From JADHUC01 sp964623055 (lineage in GTDB: Bacteria > Planctomycetota > Planctomycetia > Pirellulales > Pirellulaceae): 64,000 bases of DNA. The DNA lies in the NCBI GenBank assembly GCA_964623055.1, contig CAZURK010000009.1, positions 1 to 64,000 on the forward strand, read 5' to 3'. Shown piece after piece: positions 55,026 to 63,986 of the stretch (position 1 is the first letter of the stretch; each line of letters begins with the position of its first letter). A model generated the notes under the pieces. It was not told the DNA's origin, did no database searches, and saw nothing but the letters and a program-made list of their open reading frames with translations. The position numbers were made by a program, and so were the translations under genes.

Positions 55026-56837
55026 ATGCAAAGTCTGAAAACGGTCAGGACGAAGACGCTCGACTCGATGCTCGCACTCGTGGTGCTTACCACGTTCACG
55101 GCAGCCGCACTTGCTGCTGAGCCGAAAGACGAGAACGCGAAAACGGCGGACGCGATCGAACCAATCGCGAACGCTGGCTTCGAGCAAGGACAGGTCGGCC
55201 AACGGCCAGTCGGATGGGCCGCTCCGACGATTCACGGCTATCGCGTGACCATCTCGGACACGGAGCCGAAGGCCGGCAAGCAGTGTGCAATCATTCAGCG
55301 CGAGACAAAGCCTGGGGTGCGGCAGTTTGGAAACCTCATGCAAAGCATCGATGCGACGCCGTTCCGCGGCAAACGAGTTCGGTTTCGAGCAGCCGTGCGA
55401 GCCGAAGTCGCAGGAGAGGGAAACCAGGCTCAATTGTGGTTCCGTGTGGATCGCGTTTCAAAGGAGGGAACCAGGTCCACTGGCGCCTTCGACAACATGC
55501 ACGATCGTCCCATCACGTCGAACGAGTGGAAATACTACGAAATCGTCGGTGATGTCGCCGAGGATGCTCGTGCTATCATCGTCGGGTTGCTGCTGCTTGG
55601 GCAAGGAAAGGCTTGGATCGACGATGCCTCGTTTGACGTGGTCGACAAAAATGTCGAGATCACTGCCAGACAGCGGTCCTGGACGGCCGGCAATGGAATC
55701 GGGCCGGGATTGTTCGAGGTCATTGGATCGACGCGCCTCACGCCCAATGATTGGTTTCTTGGCAAGCATCGCGCCGAGTACGAAAGCGGCGAGCGTTGGA
55801 AGGACATATCAATGGTCGTGTTGATACCGTTGCCGCTTGCCTACCGGGACCAGGTGCCGCTGAGCTACGAGATTTCCGTCAATCCGCGCAAGGAAGCGGA
55901 CTGCATTCAGATATACGAAGACAAGCCGCACAATTACGTCGTCAAGCTCGTGCTGGCGGACGTGCTGAATCGTGAGCCGATCGATGTCAAGTTCCGTTCT
56001 GCGGTCGTTGTCGCTCCCTCGTCCTTTGACGGCGTACCGGACGACGGAACGCTTCCGGACAAGTGGCCCGAAGAAGCGGCACCTTGGTTGGCCGCGACTT
56101 GGTGTGTCGATGCGGAACATGAACGTATCAAAGGAATCGCGAGAGAGATTCGCGACGACACCGACGACGTGATGCAGATCATTTCACGCGTCGAGCAGCG
56201 GGCGAAGACAATTTTCCGTGCGGCCGATGGCCACGTTCGCAACCTCACGGCGGTCGAGGCGCTCGACAAACGTGGTTCGTGCACAAGTTGTGCTAATCTG
56301 GTCGCCGCTCTGCTGCGTGCATCGGGCGTGCCGGCTCGTGTATTGGCCGGCTATCCTTCGTGGACCGGCGCGCTGCAGACACACTATATCGTCGAGGCGT
56401 ATGTGCCGGAATACGGCTGGTATCCCATCGAGTCGACGAGATGCCAATCGCCGTGGGCCAACTCACGCCAAGTCAACGTCGCAATCATTCCCACTGAATA
56501 CGAAGAGCAAGATCGCGCGCAGCGACGATACTGGGCGGCTGGTGGTGTTCCGTATCTTTCGCTGACCGAGATGCCAGGCAACCCTGGGTACGTGGCGTTT
56601 CGCGGGACGATCAAGGAAGGTCGGAACTGCGATCATCAGTGCAAATTCGTGCGAAAGTTCGAGGCTCAACCGGCTGAGTGGGAGAAGGCGATTCAGTGGA
56701 GCAACGCGCGGTGGAGACAATGGCTGGCGGCCGAACACAAACTCGCCGACGACGGAAAGCTGTCCTTCAGCAAAACCGCCGCCCAGATCAACGCCAAATC
56801 GCTTGCCGAGTTGATGACCGAACTTCTGGGAGAGTAG
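55026..56837 (+). CDS. Secreted transglutaminase-like protein
   Basis: 603 residues from the ATG at 55026 (AAGGGA upstream; an ATG at 55002 adds eight residues). Signal peptide to about residue 30 (MLALVVLTTFTAAALAAE). Residues 45-200 are a beta-sandwich (NAGFEQGQVGQRPVGWAAP). The transglutaminase-like core contains DKRGSCTSCANLVAALLRAS with Cys419 as nucleophile, and QTHYIVEAYVPEYGWYPIES with His and an acidic residue; the usual Asp is Glu (PIEST). Relatives are bacterial transglutaminase-like cysteine proteases or cross-linking enzymes. The gene converges with the ABC transporter operon. Confidence 0.83.
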   Translation: MQSLKTVRTKTLDSMLALVVLTTFTAAALAAEPKDENAKTADAIEPIANAGFEQGQVGQRPVGWAAPTIHGYRVTISDTEPKAGKQCAIIQRETKPGVRQFGNLMQSIDATPFRGKRVRFRAAVRAEVAGEGNQAQLWFRVDRVSKEGTRSTGAFDNMHDRPITSNEWKYYEIVGDVAEDARAIIVGLLLLGQGKAWIDDASFDVVDKNVEITARQRSWTAGNGIGPGLFEVIGSTRLTPNDWFLGKHRAEYESGERWKDISMVVLIPLPLAYRDQVPLSYEISVNPRKEADCIQIYEDKPHNYVVKLVLADVLNREPIDVKFRSAVVVAPSSFDGVPDDGTLPDKWPEEAAPWLAATWCVDAEHERIKGIAREIRDDTDDVMQIISRVEQRAKTIFRAADGHVRNLTAVEALDKRGSCTSCANLVAALLRASGVPARVLAGYPSWTGALQTHYIVEAYVPEYGWYPIESTRCQSPWANSRQVNVAIIPTEYEEQDRAQRRYWAAGGVPYLSLTEMPGNPGYVAFRGTIKEGRNCDHQCKFVRKFEAQPAEWEKAIQWSNARWRQWLAAEHKLADDGKLSFSKTAAQINAKSLAELMTELLGE

Positions 56838-56880
56838 GCGGCTGGAAATCGTTGATGGCAACACAGATCCAAAGATTTGA

Positions 56881-56914
56881 CCCCGCGTCACACCGCGTCA
56901 CGGACCCGCGTCAC
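56881..56914. repeat. Three CCGCGTCAC-type direct repeats
   Basis: CCCGCGTCAC, ACCGCGTCAC and ACCCGCGTCAC follow one another in the short gap between two convergent genes. No function is evident. Confidence 0.4.
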
Positions 56915-56918
56915 GAGC

Positions 56919-58724
56919 TCATTCGCCGTCCTCCCAGCAGCTACCAGCCGCTTCGGACCACTGGTATTGCTGTACCGTGGGTTTTGGCAACACGTCAACT
57001 GGGCCGTACTCATACCAACGCTCGTAGATCAACCATTCAAGATAGGAGGACACCGCCACCACAACAGCGCCAGCCGCCGTTAACCACGGCGATGTGGCAA
57101 ACAGCAGGAACAAGCCGGCAATCATGATGGCAAGTATCAGCAGGGCTGCTGCGAGCGCAATAGCTTCTTGCTTGGGTCTCCAGGGATGCCGTGTGCCCTG
57201 GTCGAAACGCAGCACAATTGGAATCGTTTGGAGTACGACCACCACATAGGTTAGCTTGACCGCCAAGATCGCGCCCCAGTAAGGCGACATGCCGTTCTTC
57301 CACGCGCCGAATGCTCCACCCAATACGGCAAGCGGCAGCCAAGCAAGACATCGCAGGCCGTTGACCGTGAGGATGACTCGAGAGGTCTCTCGGTACGAAA
57401 TCGGCAGAATTCGATAAGTGTTAGATACGTCACTGGTTTCAAGCGGCAACCTCGGCCAGTCTCCACCAAACACAGGAGCGCCCGCAAGCGCACATCCGCC
57501 GATCAGTAGAAACACAATCCAGGTCCAATCCTGACTGAGCGGCAGCGCGAGAATCGCAACAAGCGATATGAACAGCAAGACTGCCGATCTTCTCCATGAT
57601 CGGGTCCAGTGAAGCGGGCATGACCACGATCCGCCCGTTAGGATCTCTGCAATGGAGCGCTCACGCGGGGTCAGACATCTGGCAACGACGCGTTCAATCC
57701 AACCAGACTGCTGCCACGGCAAGCCGGTCCACATGAGATCCAGCACCGACCTGACGGTCCAATCGCGTTCGGTGGGCCGAGGGACGAAAGGCCGTGGGGG
57801 TCTCTTGGGACCGCGAGAGCTCCCCGAGGAACTCGGTCTGGCACGTGAGGGAGTCGGCTGGCCGGTGGGTTGCGGCGACCGCTTGGCTGCGTGCCAGTCC
57901 AAAACGGCTCCTGTTCCGTAGACTCCATGGAACTCGAACTCGCGGACGCAGTACGATCGCTTCAGCCTCCGGTAGGCAAACGGCAGCGGAAGCAGAAGTG
58001 CCACGGCGCCCATGACGAAGCCCCACGTCGGGATCGGGCTATCCGCAATGACGCTGTGGAAAGCGCCCGCCGGCCATCCCGTCGGAATTGCCAGCAAAAT
58101 CCACGCGGCCACCGACTGGACATTCGCAGCAACGAAGTCTGCCGAAAAAAGAAAAGCCGCCAACAGAACGACAAATGGCAGCGACAAGCGGAGGTCGACG
58201 CGCCGCGAAGGCCAATACGCCAAACAGCATGTAGACAGGGATAGTACGGCCAGCCACTGTGCGATCGCGGCCGCGGCGATCTGCAGCCATACGACACGAT
58301 CGAACTGGCCGAAACAGGCCAACGAGGCATACAAGGCAAAGAGGAGGTAGAGCGTGAAACCAGAGGACAGCAGAGAGCGCCGCCAGATGCGTCGGAATAC
58401 GTACGAATCAGACACTGGTAGAAGTGAAGACCGAAGGACTTCATCCGAATAGCGGAACTCGGACTGAAGGCCGCGGGTCCGCCCCATCACGGCCAGCACT
58501 GTGAACAGAGTGGCGAACACCAGGACCACTTCGGTCTTGTCTGCCACCGTCAAGAAGCGTGCGGCCACCAGCGTGAGTATCACGATCAGGAAACACCCCG
58601 CGCCAAACTGCCGCAGTCGCCCCGCAAACCTCAGTATGGATCGCCACACCTTCGTTCGCCGACGCTGTTCCTTGCGGATGCGTTGACGAATTCTCTTCTG
58701 TAGGGAGCGGCGAAAGAACATCAT
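56919..58724 (-). CDS. ABC-type transporter permease, large multi-pass protein
   Basis: 601 residues, two blocks of hydrophobic helices: block one about 40-260 (FLIVILTLVAARFL, LYLLFALYASLACF, LQIAAAAIAQWLAVLSL) and block two about 370-580 (AVLLFISLVAILALP, WIVFLLIGGCALAG, ALLILAIMIAGLFLLFA), joined by a soluble proline/arginine-rich linker (GQPTPSRARPSSSGSSRG). The N terminus is strongly basic. Its ATG overlaps the stop of the ATPase gene (TGATG), so the two are translationally coupled. It is probably an ABC-2/export-type permease; the cargo is unknown. Confidence 0.78.
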   Translation of the reverse strand: MMFFRRSLQKRIRQRIRKEQRRRTKVWRSILRFAGRLRQFGAGCFLIVILTLVAARFLTVADKTEVVLVFATLFTVLAVMGRTRGLQSEFRYSDEVLRSSLLPVSDSYVFRRIWRRSLLSSGFTLYLLFALYASLACFGQFDRVVWLQIAAAAIAQWLAVLSLSTCCLAYWPSRRVDLRLSLPFVVLLAAFLFSADFVAANVQSVAAWILLAIPTGWPAGAFHSVIADSPIPTWGFVMGAVALLLPLPFAYRRLKRSYCVREFEFHGVYGTGAVLDWHAAKRSPQPTGQPTPSRARPSSSGSSRGPKRPPRPFVPRPTERDWTVRSVLDLMWTGLPWQQSGWIERVVARCLTPRERSIAEILTGGSWSCPLHWTRSWRRSAVLLFISLVAILALPLSQDWTWIVFLLIGGCALAGAPVFGGDWPRLPLETSDVSNTYRILPISYRETSRVILTVNGLRCLAWLPLAVLGGAFGAWKNGMSPYWGAILAVKLTYVVVVLQTIPIVLRFDQGTRHPWRPKQEAIALAAALLILAIMIAGLFLLFATSPWLTAAGAVVVAVSSYLEWLIYERWYEYGPVDVLPKPTVQQYQWSEAAGSCWEDGE

Positions 58725-59455
58725 CAGTCGGTTCCTCGGAGTCGCTGGAACAGTTCCTCCAGAACGTTGTCTTCATCGGTTACCAATTGGCGAAGGTGAT
58801 CCATTCCGTCGAACGCATGAACCCGGCCTTCGTGGAGAATGCAGATCTTATCGGAAAACGACTCCGCAATGTCCAGGATCTGCGTGGAGTAAACCACGGT
58901 CCGCCCGCACTTCGCAGCCGCTCGGGCATGACGTTTCAAGGCGATGAGCCCATGCGGATCCATGCCGGATGCCATGGGTTCGTCCAACAGCCAGAGATCA
59001 GGATCGACTGCCAGAAGAGAAACTAGGCCGGCTTTGTATGCCTGCCCACGCGACAAGTTGCAGGTCAACGTATCTGCCGCGGAGAGGAGATCAAATTCGT
59101 GAAGAAGTCCAACCACCCTAGCTTCGACGTCTTGTTGTTCCTTCCCGTATAGCTCCAAGGTCAGGCCGATTTGGCGCACGGCATCAAACGAGGAGAACTG
59201 ACTCGGATAGTCCGGAAGGAAAACGAAACGCTGGCGAAGGTCAAGTCGATGGCGCCCGAAAAGCTGGTCGTCGTAGCGTATCTCGCCTTGGTCGGGGACC
59301 ACCAACCCGGCCAGGCATCGCAGCAAGGTCGTCTTGCCCGCGCCGTTGGGCCCGAGAATGGCAACGATTTGTCCAGGTTCGATCTCCAGCGAGACGTCTT
59401 CAAGCGCCCTGGACCAGCCAAATGACTTGGAGAGACTCGAGATTTCAATCTTCAT
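58724..59455 (-). CDS. ABC transporter ATP-binding protein
   Basis: 243 residues. Walker A GPNGAGKT (35-42), signature NLSRGQ (133-138), Walker B LWLLDEP with Glu159, and D-loop SGMD are all present. The region after Walker A (FLPDYPSQFSSFD) replaces the usual Q-loop with a Gln in YPSQF. It is the drug/polysaccharide-export-like type (ABC-2). ATG at 59455 follows an in-frame TTG at 59458. Stop and permease start overlap as TGATG, so the two genes form an operon. Confidence 0.9.
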   Translation of the reverse strand: MKIEISSLSKSFGWSRALEDVSLEIEPGQIVAILGPNGAGKTTLLRCLAGLVVPDQGEIRYDDQLFGRHRLDLRQRFVFLPDYPSQFSSFDAVRQIGLTLELYGKEQQDVEARVVGLLHEFDLLSAADTLTCNLSRGQAYKAGLVSLLAVDPDLWLLDEPMASGMDPHGLIALKRHARAAAKCGRTVVYSTQILDIAESFSDKICILHEGRVHAFDGMDHLRQLVTDEDNVLEELFQRLRGTD

Positions 59456-59487
59456 CAAGACGACCTACAGTCGAGTAGTCGAGTCGA

Positions 59488-59553
59488 GTAGGGCCGGTTC
59501 CTACCGGCCAGCGTCTGATCGTGGTCTGATCGGCCGGTGGGAACCGGCCCTAC
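59488..59553. repeat. Palindromic intergenic element
   Basis: Arms at 59488-59509 and 59532-59553 (GTAGGGCCGGTTCCTACCGG and the inverse GGCCGGTGGGAACCGGCCC) pair over 22 bases with one or two mismatches. It lies upstream of the ABC operon and of the divergent glycosidase-like gene. Short TCGAGTAG direct repeats adjoin its left arm. Confidence 0.7.
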
Positions 59554-59699
59554 GCGTACTGCCCCCAACATCTGGTTCCGACTCTCCATTGTCAAGCTGA
59601 CATCGCCTGAGATTGCTGGCAGACCGATTCTTCAAACCTTACACTGGCCACAACTTCCGAATCCATCGGGTCCCCGACCGTGCGCCGAGGAGAAGAGCC

Positions 59700-62033
59700 G
59701 TGAAACTAGCAATTGAATTGGGACTGGTCGTTCTGGCGTTCTCGCTGAATGCTGGAGCTGATGACAGCGGCCAAGTGGTTCCGCCCAAACAGAGAGTCGT
59801 GCTTGCCGAGCGGTTGGACTTGCCGGCCAACAAACGCCACTCGCTGAAGTTCACTGTGCCAAGCCTGGGCAAAGGGCGCGAGCCGTACCTGTTCTTCAAG
59901 GCTGCCGCCCAGTCGAAGAGGGCCGGCGGCTACTGCAATCGCGCCATTCGCGTTCTTGTCAACGACAAGCCCGTTGACACCGAGCGTCTGAGCAACCGTC
60001 CGGCCACGGCTACGATGATGAACGGGCACGTGCTGACGGTGGCGCAAGGCGACGGCTCGTTGCTCATCCCTTGGGCGCCGGACTTCACCACCACCGACAA
60101 GGATCCTGTCTACGCACTGACGGGCGGCGTCAAGGCTTGCGAGTACGAGTTGTACCTCGGCGGACTGATCCGGGAAGGTGACAACACGATCACGTTCTTC
60201 AACGCCAACGCCGCCGGTCTCAACTACACCGTCTTGTTCGGAGACATCGAATTCCGTACACGACCCGATCCGCCGACATCCAAAGCCTTCACACCAGCGC
60301 CCACCGGCGAGCTGCCGGTGATTGTCCCGAAGACCAACTTCCCGAAGACGTACACCGACCTCCGGCAGGATGACGCGGAGATCTCGTTCGCCGTAGGCGG
60401 CAGCACGTTCACCGTTCACAGCAAGTTCTCCACACCCGATGGCCAATGGGTGACGGGCGATACCCCGTACTTCCGCCATCGCCGCGCTGTTGTCGAGCAC
60501 GATGAATGGATCCTGGTGCGCGACACGTTGATCAACCAGACGACCGAGAACCTGCCGCTGATGCAACATCATCGCTCGCCGGTTGGTGCCGAGGCCGACG
60601 CCGTGTGGCTGGCCGGCGCCAAGATGCCGACGAAGTCCGGCAAACACACCAGCGGCGCCAACCCCAGCGCCTTTGCTGCGACCGAACAGGGCGGCATCGG
60701 GTTGGTTGCGTTGAACGACGAATTCCGTGTGCATGCCACCATGATCGCCGACGACGGGTCGACCACGCTGTCTGATCCGCACTTCGTGCTCGCCCCAGGC
60801 GCAACCTACACGGCCGAATTCGCCATCGTGCCCGTCGCCGATCCGGACTTCTATGCCTTTGTGAACGCAGCACGTCGAATGCTCGACGTCAACTTCAAGC
60901 TGGACGTTTGCTTCGCCTTTATGTTTCACAAACCGCCCGTCTACGAGTGGTCCGATACTACTTTCACCCGGTTCATCGAAAACAAGAGTGCCAATTTTGT
61001 TGTCAAGTCCAACTACGGCGTGCGCACCAAGAACGGGCACCCCGCACGATCGACCGACTGGATCGCCGGACCGCATACGATCTACCGCGACTTCCACAAC
61101 CGCGTCCGCAGGTTCTATCCCGACCGGTCCGTCAAGACCGGAATCTACTATCATTGCTTCCTCGACACGCACGAGCCGAACAAAGAGCGTTTCGCGGCGG
61201 ATCGCGCTTGTGGCTCGAGCGGCAACCACATCACATACGGGCGAGGACGCCACAGCTACATGAGCCTGTACGTGCCGACGGCTGAGAAGGGCCGTTGGGG
61301 CGAGGAAATGGCCAAGGTGCTCGACGTCATCATGGAGGGCATCGGCGTCGACGGCGTGTTTTGGGACGAGTTTGCCTGGTCGACCACACCATTCGTCTAC
61401 AGTCACCCGGACGGCTGCTCGGCCGATATCGACCCGAAGACGCATCAGATCCGCCGGCTCAAAGGCAGCATGTCGCTCTTGAGTCGCGAGTTTCGCGCCG
61501 CCCAAGTCAAACGCATCCAGAACCGCGGCGCAATGTTGATTGCCAACGGTGCGCCGTGGACCCGCACGCTTTCGCAACTCAGGTTCCCTGCCTTCACCGA
61601 GACCGGCTCGATCAGCCACTGCCGCAAGATGTTGCTCTACAGCCCCATGGCCCTGGGCGACCACCTGACCGAACGCAGCCAGAAGGATGCCTACCGCGTA
61701 ATGATGAGGGCCCTTGACTACGGCTGTCTCTACGCGTGGTATGGCTCCAACGTGTATCCGGAGAACAAGACGCTGACCGAGCACATGTATCCCATAACAC
61801 CGCTCGAGATCCACAGCGGCTATGTGATCGGGCACGAACGAATCATAACCAACCGCAGCGGCCTGTTCGGCTGGGACGACGAAGGTGACTTCCGCGGATT
61901 CGTCTACGACCGTGAAGGCCGCCGGGCCGACGGCTATCCCGTCAAGAAAGTCGAACGCGACGGCAAGACCTACGCCGAAGTACGCATCCCCGGCGGTTAT
62001 TCTGCAGCGATCGTGCGTGTCGAGACAGAGTAA
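59700..62033 (+). CDS. Secreted glycosidase-like protein of unrecognised family
   Basis: About 777 residues from a GTG at 59700 (AGGAGA upstream, signal ELGLVVLAFSLNAGA); an upstream codon at 59613 adds 29 residues without a leader. Residues about 40-220 form a beta-sandwich (LANKRHSLKF-type text, GGVKACEYELYLGGLIREGD). Residues about 260-420 are another beta-rich region. The last 350 residues read like a TIM-barrel glycosidase: SVKTGIYYHCFLDTHEPN, VDGVFWDEFAWSTTPF (candidate acidic residues), MLIANGAPWTRTLSQLRFPA and YAWYGSNVYPEN. I cannot name a GH family; the barrel part recalls GH-type enzymes with an 'FWDEF' motif. Confidence 0.65.
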   Translation: MKLAIELGLVVLAFSLNAGADDSGQVVPPKQRVVLAERLDLPANKRHSLKFTVPSLGKGREPYLFFKAAAQSKRAGGYCNRAIRVLVNDKPVDTERLSNRPATATMMNGHVLTVAQGDGSLLIPWAPDFTTTDKDPVYALTGGVKACEYELYLGGLIREGDNTITFFNANAAGLNYTVLFGDIEFRTRPDPPTSKAFTPAPTGELPVIVPKTNFPKTYTDLRQDDAEISFAVGGSTFTVHSKFSTPDGQWVTGDTPYFRHRRAVVEHDEWILVRDTLINQTTENLPLMQHHRSPVGAEADAVWLAGAKMPTKSGKHTSGANPSAFAATEQGGIGLVALNDEFRVHATMIADDGSTTLSDPHFVLAPGATYTAEFAIVPVADPDFYAFVNAARRMLDVNFKLDVCFAFMFHKPPVYEWSDTTFTRFIENKSANFVVKSNYGVRTKNGHPARSTDWIAGPHTIYRDFHNRVRRFYPDRSVKTGIYYHCFLDTHEPNKERFAADRACGSSGNHITYGRGRHSYMSLYVPTAEKGRWGEEMAKVLDVIMEGIGVDGVFWDEFAWSTTPFVYSHPDGCSADIDPKTHQIRRLKGSMSLLSREFRAAQVKRIQNRGAMLIANGAPWTRTLSQLRFPAFTETGSISHCRKMLLYSPMALGDHLTERSQKDAYRVMMRALDYGCLYAWYGSNVYPENKTLTEHMYPITPLEIHSGYVIGHERIITNRSGLFGWDDEGDFRGFVYDREGRRADGYPVKKVERDGKTYAEVRIPGGYSAAIVRVETE

Positions 62034-62081
62034 ACTCTCGGTACCAGAGGACCGGACACGACGGCGTCCATTGATAGTTCT

Positions 62082-62146
62082 GTAACCCGAAGCGTTAACG
62101 AGGGAGAATCGCCGGTTAGGATTCCCTCGCTAACGCTTCGGGTTAC
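62082..62146. repeat. Palindromic intergenic element
   Basis: Arms of 24 bases, 62082-62105 and 62123-62146, are inverse copies with a single mismatch (GTAACCCGAAGCGTTAACGA and the inverse). The loop is 17 bases. It stands between the glycosidase-like gene and the LRR gene. Confidence 0.75.
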
Positions 62147-62296
62147 TAGGGTTCATGGCCAGAGCCGTGCTAAGGGAAGTAGGGCTGTACGATGCGAGAT
62201 TGTAGATCAGCCGTTGGCCGAGTCTGTCAGAGGCCGCCTTTGAAACGAATGTCCGAGTCCGAAACGAGAACCCGGCAATGGGCTCCCGGGTAGCGG

Positions 62297-63049
62297 TTAC
62301 CAGAACTTGTGAACGTCGATGCCGGGGTGGCGCGACCGAAACTTCTTAATTCGTTCCCGGGTAACTTCTGTACCGGTGACCTCAACCACCTTCAGTGATT
62401 TCAGTCGCGCCAAATGGGTGAACAGTCCATTCGTGACTTCTGTGCCTCTTAACCCGAGCTTCTCCAATTGCGGGAAGCCGTCAAAGCACTTGCCCACGCG
62501 ATCATCGACGCTCGTATCCATGACACTCAACTCACGCAAGCTCTTGATTCGTGACAGTTCACGAAAGCACGCCCCAACGACCGAGCAGTCCTCGACTTTC
62601 AATACTTCCAACCGCGGGAGCTTGGCCAACTGCGCGACCCCGCGATCCGTGAGACGGCAACCGTCGAACTCAACCCATGTCAGAGTGTCAATTGTTGCCA
62701 ACACCTGCAGACCGTCATCGGTAATGGCACAATCGTCCACAACCAGGACACGTAGTTTCGGAAGAGTCTTAAGAACATCGAACAGTTTATTGGTGACGCG
62801 AGATTTCCCGCCGATTGCGACGGACCAAATGTGACGTGCACCCGTTATCTGCGCTACATCATCGTCGTCGATCCAGGGCCCCTCCTCATCATCTGCCTTG
62901 CACCCGGCAAAAAACAGAATAGTCTCAAGCTCAGCAATTCTCTCTTTGCTCAGCCTTTGGCCGGGAAGCACTATGGCGGAAACAGGCTTGCTATCAGTGG
63001 CCTTGGGTTGAGCAAGCAAAGCGACGAGCAGTAGAAGGCATGTCTTCAT
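62297..63049 (-). CDS. Secreted small leucine-rich repeat protein
   Basis: 250 residues with a signal peptide (MKTCLLLLVALLAQPKA). Four to five leucine-rich repeats of the ribonuclease-inhibitor-like type: LPKLRVLVVDDCAITDDGLQ, IDTLTWVEFDGCRLTDRGVA, LPRLEVLKVEDC, and LEKLGLRGTEVTNGLFTHLA. A conserved repeat unit of 23-25 residues is visible. The role is probably protein-protein contact; no enzyme motif is present. Confidence 0.75.
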   Translation of the reverse strand: MKTCLLLLVALLAQPKATDSKPVSAIVLPGQRLSKERIAELETILFFAGCKADDEEGPWIDDDDVAQITGARHIWSVAIGGKSRVTNKLFDVLKTLPKLRVLVVDDCAITDDGLQVLATIDTLTWVEFDGCRLTDRGVAQLAKLPRLEVLKVEDCSVVGACFRELSRIKSLRELSVMDTSVDDRVGKCFDGFPQLEKLGLRGTEVTNGLFTHLARLKSLKVVEVTGTEVTRERIKKFRSRHPGIDVHKFW

Positions 63050-63197
63050 GGGATCACACCATTTGTATCAGTTTTCTCCCTCAAGGCCGACCCACCACTC
63101 GTGCGAGTGATATACCTCTTCCGACGCTGCGCGCGGCTTGTTCTTCTCGTCATGCTCTATCACACCAGTCGACAACTGCCTCCCCGACGACAACTGT

Positions 63198-63680
63198 TCA
63201 TTTACGACTCGCTGGATCAGGACACTCCCCAGTGTCTTCCCCTTCGTCTATGACTTGGATTAGGTGCCCGATTCCCAATTCGTCAAGTTCTTCGAGCAAC
63301 CTGTCCATACCCCCACCAGCCTCCTGTTTGCCACGCTCTTCAATTGGCCGTTGCCTTTCGTCCTTGATCAGATCCAACAGCTTCTTCTCTAGCAACTCCT
63401 GGTATCGTCGCACAGCAAGCTCAGCTCGCGCCCGGCTTTCGAATTCGCGCTGTTCGAGACTCTCAATACGCGAGTTGTTAGAGGCACGCCCCGCGAAGAA
63501 CACCCCAATTAGGGTGATTGAAAGCATCAGGAACCGCAGGGAAAACCGACAAAACCGTCCGTGGCGCTTGGTGTTGGAGTCCTGCCCACAACACCCATCA
63601 CCAGAGGCCTCCGATCCGTCTCGTGCTTTCGAAGGGGCTCTTCCAGAAGACTCCAACGCGGACGACTGCTGTGTACACAT
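63198..63680 (-). CDS. Membrane-anchored coiled-coil protein
   Basis: 160 residues. The segment RFSLRFLMLSITLIGVFFAG (about 45-64) is the planctomycete 'RFSLR' plus single-TM anchor. It is followed by a Glu/Arg-rich coiled coil (RIESLEQREFESRARAELAV) and an acidic tail. The first 40 residues are Ser/Gly-rich, and the start is uncertain. No catalytic motif. Role unknown. Confidence 0.6.
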   Translation of the reverse strand: MCTQQSSALESSGRAPSKARDGSEASGDGCCGQDSNTKRHGRFCRFSLRFLMLSITLIGVFFAGRASNNSRIESLEQREFESRARAELAVRRYQELLEKKLLDLIKDERQRPIEERGKQEAGGGMDRLLEELDELGIGHLIQVIDEGEDTGECPDPASRK

Positions 63681-63695
63681 CCTTTTGCCTTCGTG

Positions 63696-63986
63696 CTATC
63701 CGACTTGCCACGGAGAAATGGGCCTGTCCAAAGGAGTAACACACTCACCGCACGTCTTTTTATATTCCTTCCGCATGGCTTTCGGACCGTCAAAGTCAAC
63801 GACCTTCCATCTACACACCAAAAGGAGATATAGCCGCCCAGGGTGGCCAAACCTGCTCCCAGTCGGGTCCTGCAGAATGTGCCTCCAGCAGTCACATTTG
63901 ACTTTGATCTTTGTGTCCTCCTGGAACGTAATCTCGACTTTTTTCGAGCATCGCCTACGCCCCGTCACTTCGTAGAGGCAATTCAT
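63696..63986 (-). CDS. Small hypothetical protein with clustered cysteines
   Basis: 96 residues. A Cys-rich middle (KVKCDCWRHI) and a second pair (KTCGECV) could bind zinc. It ends 15 bases before the coiled-coil gene, so the two might be co-transcribed. No family is recognised, and the start is not supported by a ribosome-binding site. Confidence 0.4.
   Translation of the reverse strand: MNCLYEVTGRRRCSKKVEITFQEDTKIKVKCDCWRHILQDPTGSRFGHPGRLYLLLVCRWKVVDFDGPKAMRKEYKKTCGECVTPLDRPISPWQVG

Noticed and set aside
59706..61835. Long antisense open frame (about 709 codons, minus strand) under the glycosidase-like gene
   Set aside because: The plus strand has signal peptide, ribosome-binding site and domain-like text. 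The minus frame is compositionally odd and shows no motif, so it is a mirror of GC-rich codon use.
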